This document shows positions 19,153 to 27,518 of a stretch of 64,000 nt of DNA, one piece after another. Both the position numbers and the translations under genes were made by a program. Numbering within the stretch: position 1 is the first letter of the stretch; the number at the start of each line of letters is the position of its first letter. This DNA is from a virus, in IMG/VR virus record IMGVR_UViG_3300017917_002740, positions 30,390 to 94,389 of that record. The stretch is one strand, 5' to 3'. The notes beneath the pieces were generated by a model. That model made no database searches and had not been told where the DNA came from. It worked only from the letters and a program-made list of their open reading frames with translations.

Positions 19153-19939
19153 CTACAAATTTATCCTGAACGTCTTGTGGTTTGGGTTCGCCGTGAAACA
19201 CAGTTACACAGCAGTCTGGATGCACTTCTACTGAGTGATCTGTTTCTTTGAACTGTCTTTTACCATTTAATACTACCAATTCTTCTCTACTACGTATTTC
19301 CCATTTGTAACTTTGGATCCATTCTTTGGGCCAAAATTTTATCTGTGTCTGGCATAGTTTCCAAATCCAATCTTGATCACCTTGAAGTTTTTGAGCTTCT
19401 TTGGGATTCTCTTTAAATTTTTCCCAGATATGATGCTGAGTACCGTGATTCCAAGCCATTACAGAACTATTCAAATATTTCCATGATGCATAAAATTTTC
19501 TGTTGAAATCGTGTATTCCTAAAAATTCTGTAGGATATATTTTGGCCAACTTGTCTATGTTGTTATGAATAACTACGTCTAAGTCGAAATAAAGAATTCT
19601 TCCCCGTAATGGTAATCTTGCATCAAACATATGAACCTTATGCCACCAACCCTTTTGATATTGTGCATTAGGTTGATAAATGGTAGTAACACCTTCAATG
19701 TGATGTTGATCGTCGGTTAAACAATAAAATTCGTAGGGTACAGTAAGATGTCGCGAAACCATATTTCGCAAACGTTCTACATATTCCTTACTATATCGAT
19801 TACCAAATCTTACGCAAAGAACATTAATTTTCTCAGTGGAGTTTCCAAATAGCTCTGATAAATCTTCTGGAGAACTATTACCTTTGGCTAATCTTTTTTC
19901 AGCTTTAAGCCTGCGCTTTTCTTCTTTTGACAATTCCAT
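19136..19939 (-). CDS. GT-A fold glycosyltransferase (GT8-like)
   Basis: A 267-residue protein with a highly charged 20-residue N-terminal helix (ELSKEEKRRLKAEKRLAKG), then a Rossmann-like GT-A domain: INVLCVRFGNRYS, YEFYCLTDD, KGWWHKVHMFD, and the metal/nucleotide-sugar DxD motif D119-L-D121 in ILYFDLDVVI. QGDQDWIW and a late VFHGEPKP (metal-binding His) fit the family. It probably transfers a hexose to a surface or phage component. It overlaps kdsA by 35 nt in the same operon. Related proteins are frequent in T4-like cyanophages. Confidence 0.82.
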   Translation of the reverse strand: MELSKEEKRRLKAEKRLAKGNSSPEDLSELFGNSTEKINVLCVRFGNRYSKEYVERLRNMVSRHLTVPYEFYCLTDDQHHIEGVTTIYQPNAQYQKGWWHKVHMFDARLPLRGRILYFDLDVVIHNNIDKLAKIYPTEFLGIHDFNRKFYASWKYLNSSVMAWNHGTQHHIWEKFKENPKEAQKLQGDQDWIWKLCQTQIKFWPKEWIQSYKWEIRSREELVVLNGKRQFKETDHSVEVHPDCCVTVFHGEPKPQDVQDKFVVDNWH

Positions 19940-20744
19940 CGATTTCTATCAGTTCTTCCAAAATGTTGTAAAGATTATCAATTTTAATCATATTAGGTCC
20001 GTCGCTGGGAGCGTTATCTGGATCTTCGTGGCACTCCATGAAAATGCCTGCAACTGATCCGGTAGCTACAGCGGCCCTCGCCAAGTAGGGTACCATCTCG
20101 CGATCTCCGCCTGAGACTGTTCCCATTCCGCCAGGCTGCTGTACAGAATGTGTTGCATCAAAGACAACGGGATAACCAGTACGTTCCATAATAGGTAAAC
20201 TGCGCATGTCAACCACAAGATTATTGTATCCATGAGTATATCCTCTTTCACAAAGCATGATGCGTTCATTACCAGTTGATGCTATCTTGGCTGCAACGTT
20301 TTTCATATCATGCGGAGCAAGGAACTGTCCTTTTTTAATATTAATAGCTCGACCAGTATTTCCAGCAGCCAAAAGCAAGTCGGTCTGTCTGCAAAGAAAA
20401 GCAGGAATTTGTATAACATCAACTCCGGCATCTGCTATTAATTCTGCTTGATAGGATTCATGAATATCTGTAAGTACAGGAATACCAAACTCGTGTTTAA
20501 TTGAATTAAGTACCTTAAGGCCTTCATCGATACCTATTCCTCGTTTAGTTCCTATACTGCTTCTGTTGGCTTTATCGAAACTGCTTTTATAGATAAGATC
20601 AATATCTAATTTATCGCAGATATCTTTGATACGACCTGCAGTTTCTTCTGCATGATCTTGGCTTTCTATTTGACAGGGACCAGCAATGAGAAAAAATTTA
20701 TTTTCATTGCTGGCAACGATTCGGTTAATTGAAAATGTACGCAT
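19905..20744 (-). CDS. kdsA: KdsA, 3-deoxy-D-manno-octulosonate 8-phosphate synthase
   Basis: A 279-residue enzyme, the family's usual length, joining phosphoenolpyruvate and arabinose-5-phosphate to Kdo-8-P for LPS inner core. Clear motifs: FLIAGPCQIES, FDKANRSS, GIPVLTDIHE, DVIQIPAFLCRQTDLL, NIKKGQFLAPHDM, PVVFDATHSVQQPGG, MECHEDPDNAPSDGPN. A longer frame to 20813 exists but would overlap queD by 47 nt. ATG 20744 is preferred because it gives the family N-terminus and sits 5 nt after a CATAAATA late motif. Kdo points to a Gram-negative host and to surface-glycan remodelling. Confidence 0.94.
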   Translation of the reverse strand: MRTFSINRIVASNENKFFLIAGPCQIESQDHAEETAGRIKDICDKLDIDLIYKSSFDKANRSSIGTKRGIGIDEGLKVLNSIKHEFGIPVLTDIHESYQAELIADAGVDVIQIPAFLCRQTDLLLAAGNTGRAINIKKGQFLAPHDMKNVAAKIASTGNERIMLCERGYTHGYNNLVVDMRSLPIMERTGYPVVFDATHSVQQPGGMGTVSGGDREMVPYLARAAVATGSVAGIFMECHEDPDNAPSDGPNMIKIDNLYNILEELIEIDGIVKRRKAQA

Positions 20745-20749
20745 ATAAT

Positions 20750-20757
20750 TATTTATG
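20750..20757 (-). promoter_or_regulatory. Late promoter motif CATAAATA for kdsA
   Basis: CATAAATA on the minus strand with 5 nt to ATG 20744 and no ribosome site between; a near-leaderless transcript is expected. Confidence 0.55.
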
Positions 20758-20766
20758 CGGAAATTT

Positions 20767-21252
20767 TTAACCTTCGTAGGTTGCTGAGTTAGCACCGTGT
20801 TCAAATACTTCAACAGATTTAATACGCACAGTTGGATTGATTGGATAGCGCATATTTCCTCCGGCTAATAGTTCAGCCATCTTGTCGAAGCACAATTTAG
20901 CAAACATTTCGCAGCCAACAGCCGGAACAATTCGTAGATCGCAGATGCCGCTGTCATTAAAGCCACCTTTGATTTCATTTAACTGTTTGAACAGTTCTAA
21001 ATGAGGATCATCTTCTGCAACAACTAAGGTGTGATCAAACATGTAATCGGCCCAAGTTTTAAATTCCTTAAGACCACCAAAGTCCATACACCAATTTTTG
21101 TCATCTAACGTATCGCACTCAAATATAAGTTTGATGCCGATCGAGTAACCATGCAGCGTCGAGCAATGACTGTGAGTGGCACGCCATTGTCTAAAGCAGC
21201 AACTCAGACCTCTGTCGTTGCCATATGTTTTTGTTGAATAAAATTTCGCCAT
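20767..21252 (-). CDS. queD: QueD-like 6-carboxy-tetrahydropterin synthase
   Basis: A 161-residue member of the PTPS/QueD family, which makes 6-carboxy-tetrahydropterin from dihydroneopterin triphosphate, the first step towards preQ0. H27 and the catalytic-type C30 followed by H34-G-Y are in place, as is VEVFEHGANSATY at the C-terminus. The usual HGH is HGY here, so one classic Zn histidine is Tyr36. AGGAGG precedes the start, with a further TTTAAATA motif at 21298-21307. With QueC it implies a 7-deazaguanine route; a QueE (CDG synthase) is not obvious in this window. Confidence 0.88.
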   Translation of the reverse strand: MAKFYSTKTYGNDRGLSCCFRQWRATHSHCSTLHGYSIGIKLIFECDTLDDKNWCMDFGGLKEFKTWADYMFDHTLVVAEDDPHLELFKQLNEIKGGFNDSGICDLRIVPAVGCEMFAKLCFDKMAELLAGGNMRYPINPTVRIKSVEVFEHGANSATYEG

Positions 21253-21340
21253 CTCTTGCCTCCTGTAAATTAAGCGAGTAAGTTTGATGACTTGCAGAAT
21301 ATTTAAAGAGGGTTGAAAGTCATTGAAGTCCTCTATAGAA

Positions 21341-21979
21341 CTATTGTACTACAGAACTATTTATGAAATCAACCTCAAGTTGAGCAATGTTCTTGAAATT
21401 AACATTTGATCTTTGCCAATCTTGAGGAGTTATCCAATCGGATTTGTTGAAGATATTAAATTTAATATTAGGATAATGAATGAAAATTTGAGAAATTTGA
21501 TAAACCCAATACGAATAGTCTACAGCCTGCGAACCAGCTTTGGCATAATTACTCGTATTTTTATAGATGTTATTAACTTTTTCATTATTGGGATATAGAT
21601 CAAAACCTAATAAGTCAACATTTTCGAAACCTAAATGTGCTGCCAACAACACAGCATAACAACCACTACCCCAGTGATCTGGTTGATCTCTTTTCAGTTC
21701 TCCAATTTTTGGTATTGGCGGAAGATGACAAATATTTTTATTTTTTAATATTTTGCGAAAATAATGATACCAGTTATCTCGAACGTATATTTGAGTGTTT
21801 TCAATATTGGGATTTTTTACAGCTTCGTCGGCCATTCTTCGATCACAGCAGATAAGATGATCAACTTTATAATCTCTATGAATAGCGTTACAGCCTATGA
21901 TAGTGTAATGGGATTGCCAAGTGGTTAGGTTTATATTTTTACGACTTTCGCCGTTGCCTACTACTAATGCTTGAGACAT
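21341..21979 (-). CDS. Possible glycosyltransferase (sialyltransferase/MptE-like fold)
   Basis: A 212-residue protein beginning ALVVGNGESRKNI, then IIGCNAIHRDYKVDHLICCD, and WGSGCYAVLLAAHLGFENVDLLGFDLY. This pattern (Rossmann start with VGNGPS, a CNAI segment and a late GSG...LGFENVDLLGFD) is shared by the GT29/GT42 sialyltransferase-like and DUF115/MptE-like proteins seen in phage and bacterial surface-sugar loci. Activity and substrate are uncertain. Its ATG region touches the end of the fibre-like gene upstream (21979). Neighbouring KdsA and GT genes support a surface-glycan role. Confidence 0.6.
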   Translation of the reverse strand: MSQALVVGNGESRKNINLTTWQSHYTIIGCNAIHRDYKVDHLICCDRRMADEAVKNPNIENTQIYVRDNWYHYFRKILKNKNICHLPPIPKIGELKRDQPDHWGSGCYAVLLAAHLGFENVDLLGFDLYPNNEKVNNIYKNTSNYAKAGSQAVDYSYWVYQISQIFIHYPNIKFNIFNKSDWITPQDWQRSNVNFKNIAQLEVDFINSSVVQ

Positions 21980-22815
21980 TATTCGATTCTACCGAAACCG
22001 CTCCATAGGCCTGGATTGCCCGCTCTTGTACAAACCCATCCTACAAATTTTCCAGGATCTGGATTTGAATTCCACATAATATCACCTTCAGTAAATGTAC
22101 CACCTTGTGGAGGCTCTAATCCGCTTAGATGAATTTTATCATTGAATTTAATAGGACCGCTGACATGCAGATTGGTTCTGGGATCAATAGTGTTAACATT
22201 TACTCCAACTGATCCTATTACAGAAACTTTAATAGGGCCTGTGCTGTAGTTACCTAATCTAATGTCTCCATTTGCTACGATAGTTAGTCTTGGCGTGTTG
22301 TCTGTTACTAACTCTAAATCTGCAGAATTAAATGTTCCAATACTTCCTACATTTGGTTCGCTGGCACCTAAGACTAACTCGATATTCATGTCAACAATGC
22401 TTATAGGAGCTTTAGGTTGATCGGTACCGATTCCTAATCTATCAGTGTTGGCATCGTAAAATAGATATTGATTTATACTAACGGAACCATCAACTAATAG
22501 TCCATTAAGTCTACCTACTTCTCGTAGATAACTTTTTGTTACAGTAGGACCTAATTCATTCTCGTTGAGAACTTTAATGTTATTCATCATTAAAGATTTC
22601 CCACGTGCAAGATCTAAATCTTCAGATACAAAAAATCTATTAGGATTATCTATAAAAATAAATTGTTTATTATTGCCCTGTCCAGACCAAATTAAACCTT
22701 TGCCAACAATGTCTCCTTTAAAATTAATAAAAGGCACTTCTGCGACATCGACATCTTTACCAGATTCTAAAACTTCTCTAAGAGAACTTAACAGGGTTTC
22801 AATTTTATCAGACAT
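21979..22815 (-). CDS. Fibre-type structural protein, paralogue of upstream gene
   Basis: About 278 residues from ATG 22815 (a TTG 6 nt further out overlaps the previous stop and is less likely). It aligns with the C-terminal two thirds of the 22818-23921 product: GKGLIWSGQGNNKQFIF, NPNRFFVSEDLDLARGKS, ELGPTVTKSYLREVGRL, LGIGTDQPKAP, VGWVCTRAGNPGLWSGFG. The repeated beta-rich units and C-terminal LGIGT...tip-like ending suggest a trimeric short fibre or collar fibre. No catalytic motif. Confidence 0.7.
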   Translation of the reverse strand: MSDKIETLLSSLREVLESGKDVDVAEVPFINFKGDIVGKGLIWSGQGNNKQFIFIDNPNRFFVSEDLDLARGKSLMMNNIKVLNENELGPTVTKSYLREVGRLNGLLVDGSVSINQYLFYDANTDRLGIGTDQPKAPISIVDMNIELVLGASEPNVGSIGTFNSADLELVTDNTPRLTIVANGDIRLGNYSTGPIKVSVIGSVGVNVNTIDPRTNLHVSGPIKFNDKIHLSGLEPPQGGTFTEGDIMWNSNPDPGKFVGWVCTRAGNPGLWSGFGRIE

Positions 22816-22817
22816 GA

Positions 22818-23921
22818 TCAACTATTTCCAATTTTGCCAAAGGGTTCCCATAGACCTGGTGTTCCGGCTTGAACACAAACCCAACCTACGTATTGATTAA
22901 TTTTTGGTTCTGAATTCCACACAATATCTCCGGCATTGTATGATCCAGCAGTAGGAGATGAACGATCAACTCTCTGTAACCTATTTCCAAACTTAACTGA
23001 TCCTGCAACATGAAGATCGACATCTGGATCAGGAGTATTCACTTTGATCGATAATTTTCCATGAACTGAAACCTGTACTGGTGGAAGTTTAGGATTACCT
23101 AAAGAAATATTACCAGCAGAAGAAACAGAAATTCTTGTGGTATTATCTGTAACTATATCAAAAGTGTGACTGGCATATGTACCGATAAACCCTTTGCTAA
23201 AATCTTTACTTCCTAAAACAATCTCAATACCGTCTTCTACAATTGCAAACGCAGAGTGGGGTTCTTCTGTTCCTAATCCCAATCTGTTTGTTTCGTTACT
23301 AAAATTTAAATATTGTCCAATTGAAACATCACCGTCAACGATTAAACCTTGTAATCTACCTACTTGTCTAAGATGACTCTTGGTAATGGTTGGACCTAAT
23401 TCTTCTTCGCTGAATAATTTTATTCCGTTAACAGTAACACTTTTGCCTCTGCCTAAATCGATGTCTTCTGAACTAAAAAATCTATCAGGATTTGATGCAA
23501 AAATAAACTGTTTGGTATTACCAGCACCGGACCATAATAATCCTTTGCCTTCCAAGCTATCTCCTGAAAATACAATAGGAGTGTCTTTTTCAAATTTTAT
23601 ATCGGCTCTGATTTCTTTTACTTCTAATATATTAGTTTTAAGAGTACCAGATACTGTGAGGTCGTCGATATGTTCGGCCTTTAAATTTCTAATATGTACA
23701 CCGTCGTCTTTGACCGTGATCTGAGTCTTTGATGCCTGATCGGAAATTCCTGCACTACTAAAATTTTGTACAGTGCCACCGTTGATATGATCGCCGCTTA
23801 GGGATCTTAAAGGAATTTTTTTAACAAAGGACTTGGGATCAGTCATAAAACTGTCTGGCTCCATGCCCTTTAATGCATCCGCCAGTGCCGCTAAGGCTTG
23901 ATCAATGTTGTTTTTGTTCAT
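22818..23921 (-). CDS. Fibre-type structural protein
   Basis: 367 residues from ATG 23921; an in-frame TTG at 23945 lies across the late promoter and is rejected. The N-terminus is a short helix (NNIDQALAALADALKGM) that may attach the protein, followed by beta repeats (LKAEHIDDLTVSGTL, GKGLLWSGAGNTKQFIF, LGLGTEEPHSA, VGWVCVQAGTPGLWEPFG). It is the longer member of a tandem pair with the next gene; the stop TGA and the next ATG are 2 nt apart (TGATCATG). Confidence 0.7.
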   Translation of the reverse strand: MNKNNIDQALAALADALKGMEPDSFMTDPKSFVKKIPLRSLSGDHINGGTVQNFSSAGISDQASKTQITVKDDGVHIRNLKAEHIDDLTVSGTLKTNILEVKEIRADIKFEKDTPIVFSGDSLEGKGLLWSGAGNTKQFIFASNPDRFFSSEDIDLGRGKSVTVNGIKLFSEEELGPTITKSHLRQVGRLQGLIVDGDVSIGQYLNFSNETNRLGLGTEEPHSAFAIVEDGIEIVLGSKDFSKGFIGTYASHTFDIVTDNTTRISVSSAGNISLGNPKLPPVQVSVHGKLSIKVNTPDPDVDLHVAGSVKFGNRLQRVDRSSPTAGSYNAGDIVWNSEPKINQYVGWVCVQAGTPGLWEPFGKIGNS

Positions 23922-23928
23922 GATAAGG

Positions 23929-23936
23929 TATTTATC
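23929..23936 (-). promoter_or_regulatory. Late promoter motif GATAAATA for the paired fibre genes
   Basis: GATAAATA on the minus strand with 7 nt to ATG 23921. It follows directly after the terminator of the preceding early operon, so it starts a new late unit. Confidence 0.55.
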
Positions 23937-23944
23937 AATAAACA

Positions 23945-23969
23945 AAAAGCGGGCACTTGGCCCGCTTTT
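23945..23969 (-). terminator. Rho-independent terminator
   Basis: A perfect 10-bp stem (AAAAGCGGGC / GCCCGCTTTT) with a 5-nt loop, followed on the minus strand by CTTTTTGTTT. It ends the transcript of the 393-residue gene and separates the early block from the late fibre genes. Confidence 0.85.
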
Positions 23970-23986
23970 ACTGAGGATTTACTTTG

Positions 23987-25168
23987 TTATTGTACTCGTA
24001 ATAGGATAGTTTCTTCGTTTAAACGACCGTTTAGTTTAATATCTACTGCTTTAATGTCGTCTAAGAACTTGCGTAAAGCTACTTTACCTGCGCCTTTGAA
24101 CTCTTTGAGCTGTTCTTCGGGTTTACGTAGAGTCTTAGCCACGCTTTTATTCTCGTCAAAGTTAATAATAGATGTACCTTTTACGCTGAGATCGCTGTAT
24201 TCAGAGGCTACATATTTGCCCAACTTACGAGTCTTAACATTAAAAACCCATAATTCTTTAGCACCAATAATGTCTACAGGATTAATTGAAACAAGTTTGA
24301 GCTTATCATCTTGTTTCAAATATTTTACTTTGGCAACAAGTTTAGCTTTATCTGTGGGTTTCTTGGCACGTGGCTTACGATTAACTTTGGCTTCCTGTGC
24401 TAACATATCGCAGGCAGAAATAATCTCACCGTAAAACTGTGTGATCTTTTTAATTTGAGGTTTTGTCAAATGACTGTAAGCTTCTTTGAGTTGCTCACAT
24501 TCTCCATCGGCCAATTCGAGATATTCATCATATTGACGCTGATAATAGTCTTTGATCACACGAGCATGAGCTGCCTTGGCCTGTTTACCACGCAAAAGAT
24601 TAAGAACTTTAAACGCTTTAGGGTCGAATGTTTCAGGGTCCTGACTAAAGATTTCTAACGCATCTTCTAATTCTTCGGTCATAGCATAGGCAGCATCGCG
24701 AAGTCTTTCCTGAATTGAAGGAACATATACTGCAGGTTTGTCCTCTACAACAGCAGTTTCATCTACGATTTCGTCATCTTTACCTTCGGACACAACTCGA
24801 GCAATCTGCTCACGCAACCAAACGGTAGAATCTCGACCATCGTTAAAGTCTGCGCGAACAGCAGGCATGCCTCTCAATAGATTGGCAGCAATAGAACCCA
24901 TGGTTAAATTACAACGATTGTCCTTGGTATCTTTAAATGCTTTAATTTGATCTTTGGTATAACCATTTTGTTGCATCCAGAGTACAACTTTTGGTTTCAA
25001 ATCTTTACCAGAAAAATCCAAACGATAGTGATCCATAGTAAGTCGGAATTGACGCATAAACTGATCAGTTGACCAAGATTCGTGTCCGTCCCATTTTGGA
25101 CTGACATCTTTGCCTTTGGCCTTATCTACAGCCAGTTGAACAGCTTTGCTTCTGGATTTTGTCGCCAT
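23987..25168 (-). CDS. Conserved phage hypothetical protein, 393 residues
   Basis: A soluble, charged protein with TAGGAG 7 nt before its ATG and a consensus sigma70 promoter just upstream. Parts visible: a basic N-terminus (ATKSRSKAVQLAVDKAKGK), a region with WDGHESWSTDQFMRQFRLT, a helical middle, a Lys/Arg/Pro-rich linker (VNRKPRAKKPTDKAK, about 262-276) and a C-terminal beta-rich part (VDIIGAKELWVFNVKTRKLG) ending in helices. I know no function; the linker and early promoter suggest a DNA-associated or host-takeover protein. A terminator follows it. Confidence 0.7.
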   Translation of the reverse strand: MATKSRSKAVQLAVDKAKGKDVSPKWDGHESWSTDQFMRQFRLTMDHYRLDFSGKDLKPKVVLWMQQNGYTKDQIKAFKDTKDNRCNLTMGSIAANLLRGMPAVRADFNDGRDSTVWLREQIARVVSEGKDDEIVDETAVVEDKPAVYVPSIQERLRDAAYAMTEELEDALEIFSQDPETFDPKAFKVLNLLRGKQAKAAHARVIKDYYQRQYDEYLELADGECEQLKEAYSHLTKPQIKKITQFYGEIISACDMLAQEAKVNRKPRAKKPTDKAKLVAKVKYLKQDDKLKLVSINPVDIIGAKELWVFNVKTRKLGKYVASEYSDLSVKGTSIINFDENKSVAKTLRKPEEQLKEFKGAGKVALRKFLDDIKAVDIKLNGRLNEETILLRVQ

Positions 25169-25200
25169 TTGAATGCTCCTATTTGTTTACTAATATAACT

Positions 25201-25229
25201 ATTATAACATCATTTTAGTATAATGTCAA
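25201..25229 (-). promoter_or_regulatory. Consensus sigma70-type early promoter
   Basis: TTGACA (25224-25229) and TATAAT (25201-25206) on the minus strand with a 17-nt spacer, both boxes perfect. The -35 box lies inside the last codons of the 65-residue gene. It drives the 393-residue gene. Confidence 0.88.
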
Positions 25230-25412
25230 TCGTTCAATTTCTACGATATCGCCGGTTTCGGTTTCTTGATAGATAGTAACTGCTTCGATACCCTCTTGTT
25301 CGAGATGGGTTATAGCAAGTTCTTTAGCTTCTTTTAAGCTTCTTGTCGTTTCAATTAGTTCTTCGTGGCCCAAATCGTCTTCGGACCAGACCTCATAAAG
25401 TTCCCAGGTCAT
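25215..25412 (-). CDS. Small acidic phage hypothetical protein
   Basis: A 65-residue acidic protein (WELYEVWSEDDLGHEELIE at the start, GDIVEIERLTLY at the end) with an AAGGAG site at longer than usual spacing before the ATG. The alternation of strands and one helix suggests a small alpha/beta fold. It is the last gene of the 28327-25215 run, overlapped at its 3' end by the next promoter. No function recognised. Confidence 0.6.
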   Translation of the reverse strand: MTWELYEVWSEDDLGHEELIETTRSLKEAKELAITHLEQEGIEAVTIYQETETGDIVEIERLTLY

Positions 25413-25431
25413 TTTGGTTTTATTAATCTCC

Positions 25432-25839
25432 TTAGTTATCTTTGGAATATGGCACAGGCACCCATCCCAGTTTATTTAAATCTTCTTTGATTTCTTCTGT
25501 TACTACACCTTCCGGAACATATCCACGTGCTTGAAATTCACGATCGATCTTGTCGGGATCATCGTCATCAAATGCTGCAAACCCACCCATTCCGGAGCAG
25601 TACCAATCCATATAGTCTTCTCCACCGCCACGTATTTCGGCAACTATTCCGCCAGCATAGCGCCAAGAGCAACTCCAAAGTTCGCTCTTCAAGATTGGAA
25701 TAACATCCAATTTCTGCCATTGCATATTACACAATGCCGAATAAAGATTTTGTGCATAAGATTTGTTTTCTCGAACTTTGATTAAAAACCATTCGTTCTT
25801 AAAAAGTTCATCTTCTAAATTAGGACGATCAGAGTTCAT
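25432..25839 (-). CDS. Conserved T4-like cyanophage hypothetical protein
   Basis: A 135-residue acidic protein with LEDELFKNEWFLIKVRENKSY near the start, then IVAEIRGGGEDYMDWYCSG and MGGFAAFDDDDPDKIDREF, ending GWVPVPYS. I recognise the type as a conserved short protein of cyanophage early regions, with no assigned function. It overlaps the upstream gene by 11 nt, so it is part of the same early operon. Confidence 0.7.
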   Translation of the reverse strand: MNSDRPNLEDELFKNEWFLIKVRENKSYAQNLYSALCNMQWQKLDVIPILKSELWSCSWRYAGGIVAEIRGGGEDYMDWYCSGMGGFAAFDDDDPDKIDREFQARGYVPEGVVTEEIKEDLNKLGWVPVPYSKDN

Positions 25840-26806
25840 GACACTTGTTTAAACCACGCCAGCGTTTAATACCAACAGCCTTTTCTCCATCTTCTTTCCA
25901 AGAGCGTCCAGTCCATTCACACATATGTTCAATTGGAAAAGGCCAAGTTGTGGATTCAAACTCACATTCGTAAGTACCTTTGTGAGAAGGTTTTACACTG
26001 ACATCAAACCATTCTGTTTTATCTTCGTCTGACCAGTCCGGTTCAGATTCACCAAACTCTTCTTTAAATTCGTTTACTATCTTTTCCAATTCTGCTGCCG
26101 GATCCCAAGACTCGTCTTCTTCTGGCAACTCATAGCGTTCCCATTTACCTTCGTCGTCAACAATACGAACCATGACCATGTCAGAGCTTTTGCCATCAGT
26201 GCTACCGCCCCAGTTTTCAATCTCTTCACCGTCGTAGTATACACAGTTAACGATTTCTTCACCATCAATTTCTTCGTAGTGAAGTTCTAATTTTTCAATG
26301 TTAAAAGGTGCCTTTAATTCAATCTCACCTTCAAAAAAGGTACCTTTTTCGTTGCTACTTCCAACAAAGACCACTTCGCCTTTCTTTCTGCTTCCAATCC
26401 AGATTTCATCGTTGCAACACCAATCCGGCTCGCCATCGCATCCGCCACCTCCGATATCGTCGAAACTTTTTTCATATACAGTATTACCGTTTTCGTCTTC
26501 GATTTGTAAAGTTCCTGCACTTCTGCTCACACCATTAACATGTCCCATGTTATCACACTCGTACCAAGAGCCCGGAGTGAAGGGCAACTGATCAATATCT
26601 AAACCACGTTCTTCGGTGAATACATCATAGTCTCCCCAAGCTAAATCAACTATATCGATTCGATGTTTGAGGCAATAATCCCAGGCTTTAGGGTCTACGG
26701 TACCCATAACCTTCTCGCCACCGTAACCCCACATAGTGATTTTGTAGGTTCGTGGCGTGAATTTTAAAATTTCTAATAGTTCTTGTTTTTCTTCTTTAGT
26801 TGCCAT
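25829..26806 (-). CDS. Acidic phage hypothetical protein, 325 residues
   Basis: A very acidic protein with a helical start (TKEEKQELLEILKFTPRTY), then YKITMWGYGGEKVMG, a Cys-rich loop (GGGGCDGEPDWCCNDEIW) and a C-terminal domain ending EHMCEWTGRSWKEDGEKAV. The acidic surface resembles that of DNA-mimic or host-inhibitor proteins, but this is only a compositional hint. Overlaps both neighbours (26796-26806 and 25829-25839). Confidence 0.65.
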   Translation of the reverse strand: MATKEEKQELLEILKFTPRTYKITMWGYGGEKVMGTVDPKAWDYCLKHRIDIVDLAWGDYDVFTEERGLDIDQLPFTPGSWYECDNMGHVNGVSRSAGTLQIEDENGNTVYEKSFDDIGGGGCDGEPDWCCNDEIWIGSRKKGEVVFVGSSNEKGTFFEGEIELKAPFNIEKLELHYEEIDGEEIVNCVYYDGEEIENWGGSTDGKSSDMVMVRIVDDEGKWERYELPEEDESWDPAAELEKIVNEFKEEFGESEPDWSDEDKTEWFDVSVKPSHKGTYECEFESTTWPFPIEHMCEWTGRSWKEDGEKAVGIKRWRGLNKCHEL

Positions 26807-27137
26807 TGCGTGCCTCTCTGAAAGTTTTTACATCTTTTACTGCGGTCTTTAATGTTTCTGAATAGTTAAGCGCCTGCTGCTCGGTCATTATAACTGAACC
26901 TTCGTACTCTACATAGCCTTTGGTTACCAAGGACCAAATGGTTTTCCAGCGATTCATCGACCACCATTTAGATTTAAGTTTAGTATAAGTTGTAACACTT
27001 ACACCGGTATCATCTGCTTCTACCCAAACATTGTGTTCGCAGTCTGAACCGCAACAAGAACAAGGAATAAGATAACTCTTAGAGTCACCATAGTCCCCAC
27101 GTTTTAAAATTCCTTCTGCTGGTATTTGTGATTTCAT
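26796..27137 (-). CDS. Small phage protein with Cys cluster
   Basis: A 113-residue protein with SYLIPCSCCGSDCEH (four cysteines and a His within 11 residues, a likely metal site), a beta segment (NVWVEADDTGVSVTTYTKL), a Trp-rich part (KSKWWSMNRWKTIWS) and a helical tail. Family unknown to me; it resembles short proteins in the early region of T4-like cyanophages. Overlaps the next gene upstream by 4 nt. Confidence 0.65.
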   Translation of the reverse strand: MKSQIPAEGILKRGDYGDSKSYLIPCSCCGSDCEHNVWVEADDTGVSVTTYTKLKSKWWSMNRWKTIWSLVTKGYVEYEGSVIMTEQQALNYSETLKTAVKDVKTFREARNGN

Positions 27138-27352
27138 TGTAATGACGGCCCTGTAAATGTTTTAATATCATGTCTACGTTCATAGATACTATCGACCATG
27201 GCAAGATACTCATCTTCTGGCAGTAGTGTTTTGTACATAGTTAAGGCCTGCACAGTTAATACTGCTGCCATTTCTAATGGATCATAATCAGAAATTAGCT
27301 GACTATGAATTTCCATATATTTCGCATACAACTCTTCGTGTCTATCCGCCAT
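27134..27352 (-). CDS. Small helical phage hypothetical protein
   Basis: 72 residues from ATG 27352, chosen because AAAGGAT lies just upstream; the frame extends to 27439 but that would run deep into the neighbouring gene. The sequence (ADRHEELYAKYMEIHSQLI, EMAAVLTVQALTMYKTLLP) is largely helical. Function unknown. It overlaps genes on both sides by a few bases, as usual in this operon. Confidence 0.65.
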   Translation of the reverse strand: MADRHEELYAKYMEIHSQLISDYDPLEMAAVLTVQALTMYKTLLPEDEYLAMVDSIYERRHDIKTFTGPSLQ

Positions 27353-27518
27353 TTTTATCCTTTTGATGTCGATACTCTCTTTTAATCCACCACTTATATT
27401 TGTTCCAATACTCTTGCATTCTATACGGTTGTTCACCAAAAGTCAAATGTTCTTCGCAGTTTTGATGCCAAAGGCGTTGTACCCAGAGTCTAAAACGAGT
27501 AGGATCTTTTATGTCCAT
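27342..27518 (-). CDS. 58-residue Trp-rich phage hypothetical protein
   Basis: A short gene between two longer ones: ATG 27518, stop 27342. The protein runs DIKDPTRFRLWVQRLWHQN ... EYWNKYKWWIKREYRHQKDK, basic and Trp-rich. I recognise this small family (W..N ... EYF..YKWWLKREYR) from T4-like cyanophage genomes. Overlaps of 10 and 11 nt with its neighbours fit the packing of the operon. Function unknown. Confidence 0.75.
   Translation of the reverse strand: MDIKDPTRFRLWVQRLWHQNCEEHLTFGEQPYRMQEYWNKYKWWIKREYRHQKDKNGG

Noticed and set aside
19905-20813. KdsA start at 20813
   Set aside because: It would overlap queD by 47 nt and add 23 residues absent in the family; ATG 20744 follows a late promoter.
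22818-23945. Fibre gene start at TTG 23945
   Set aside because: It would lie across the GATAAATA motif and the terminator stem; ATG 23921 is the first codon after the motif.
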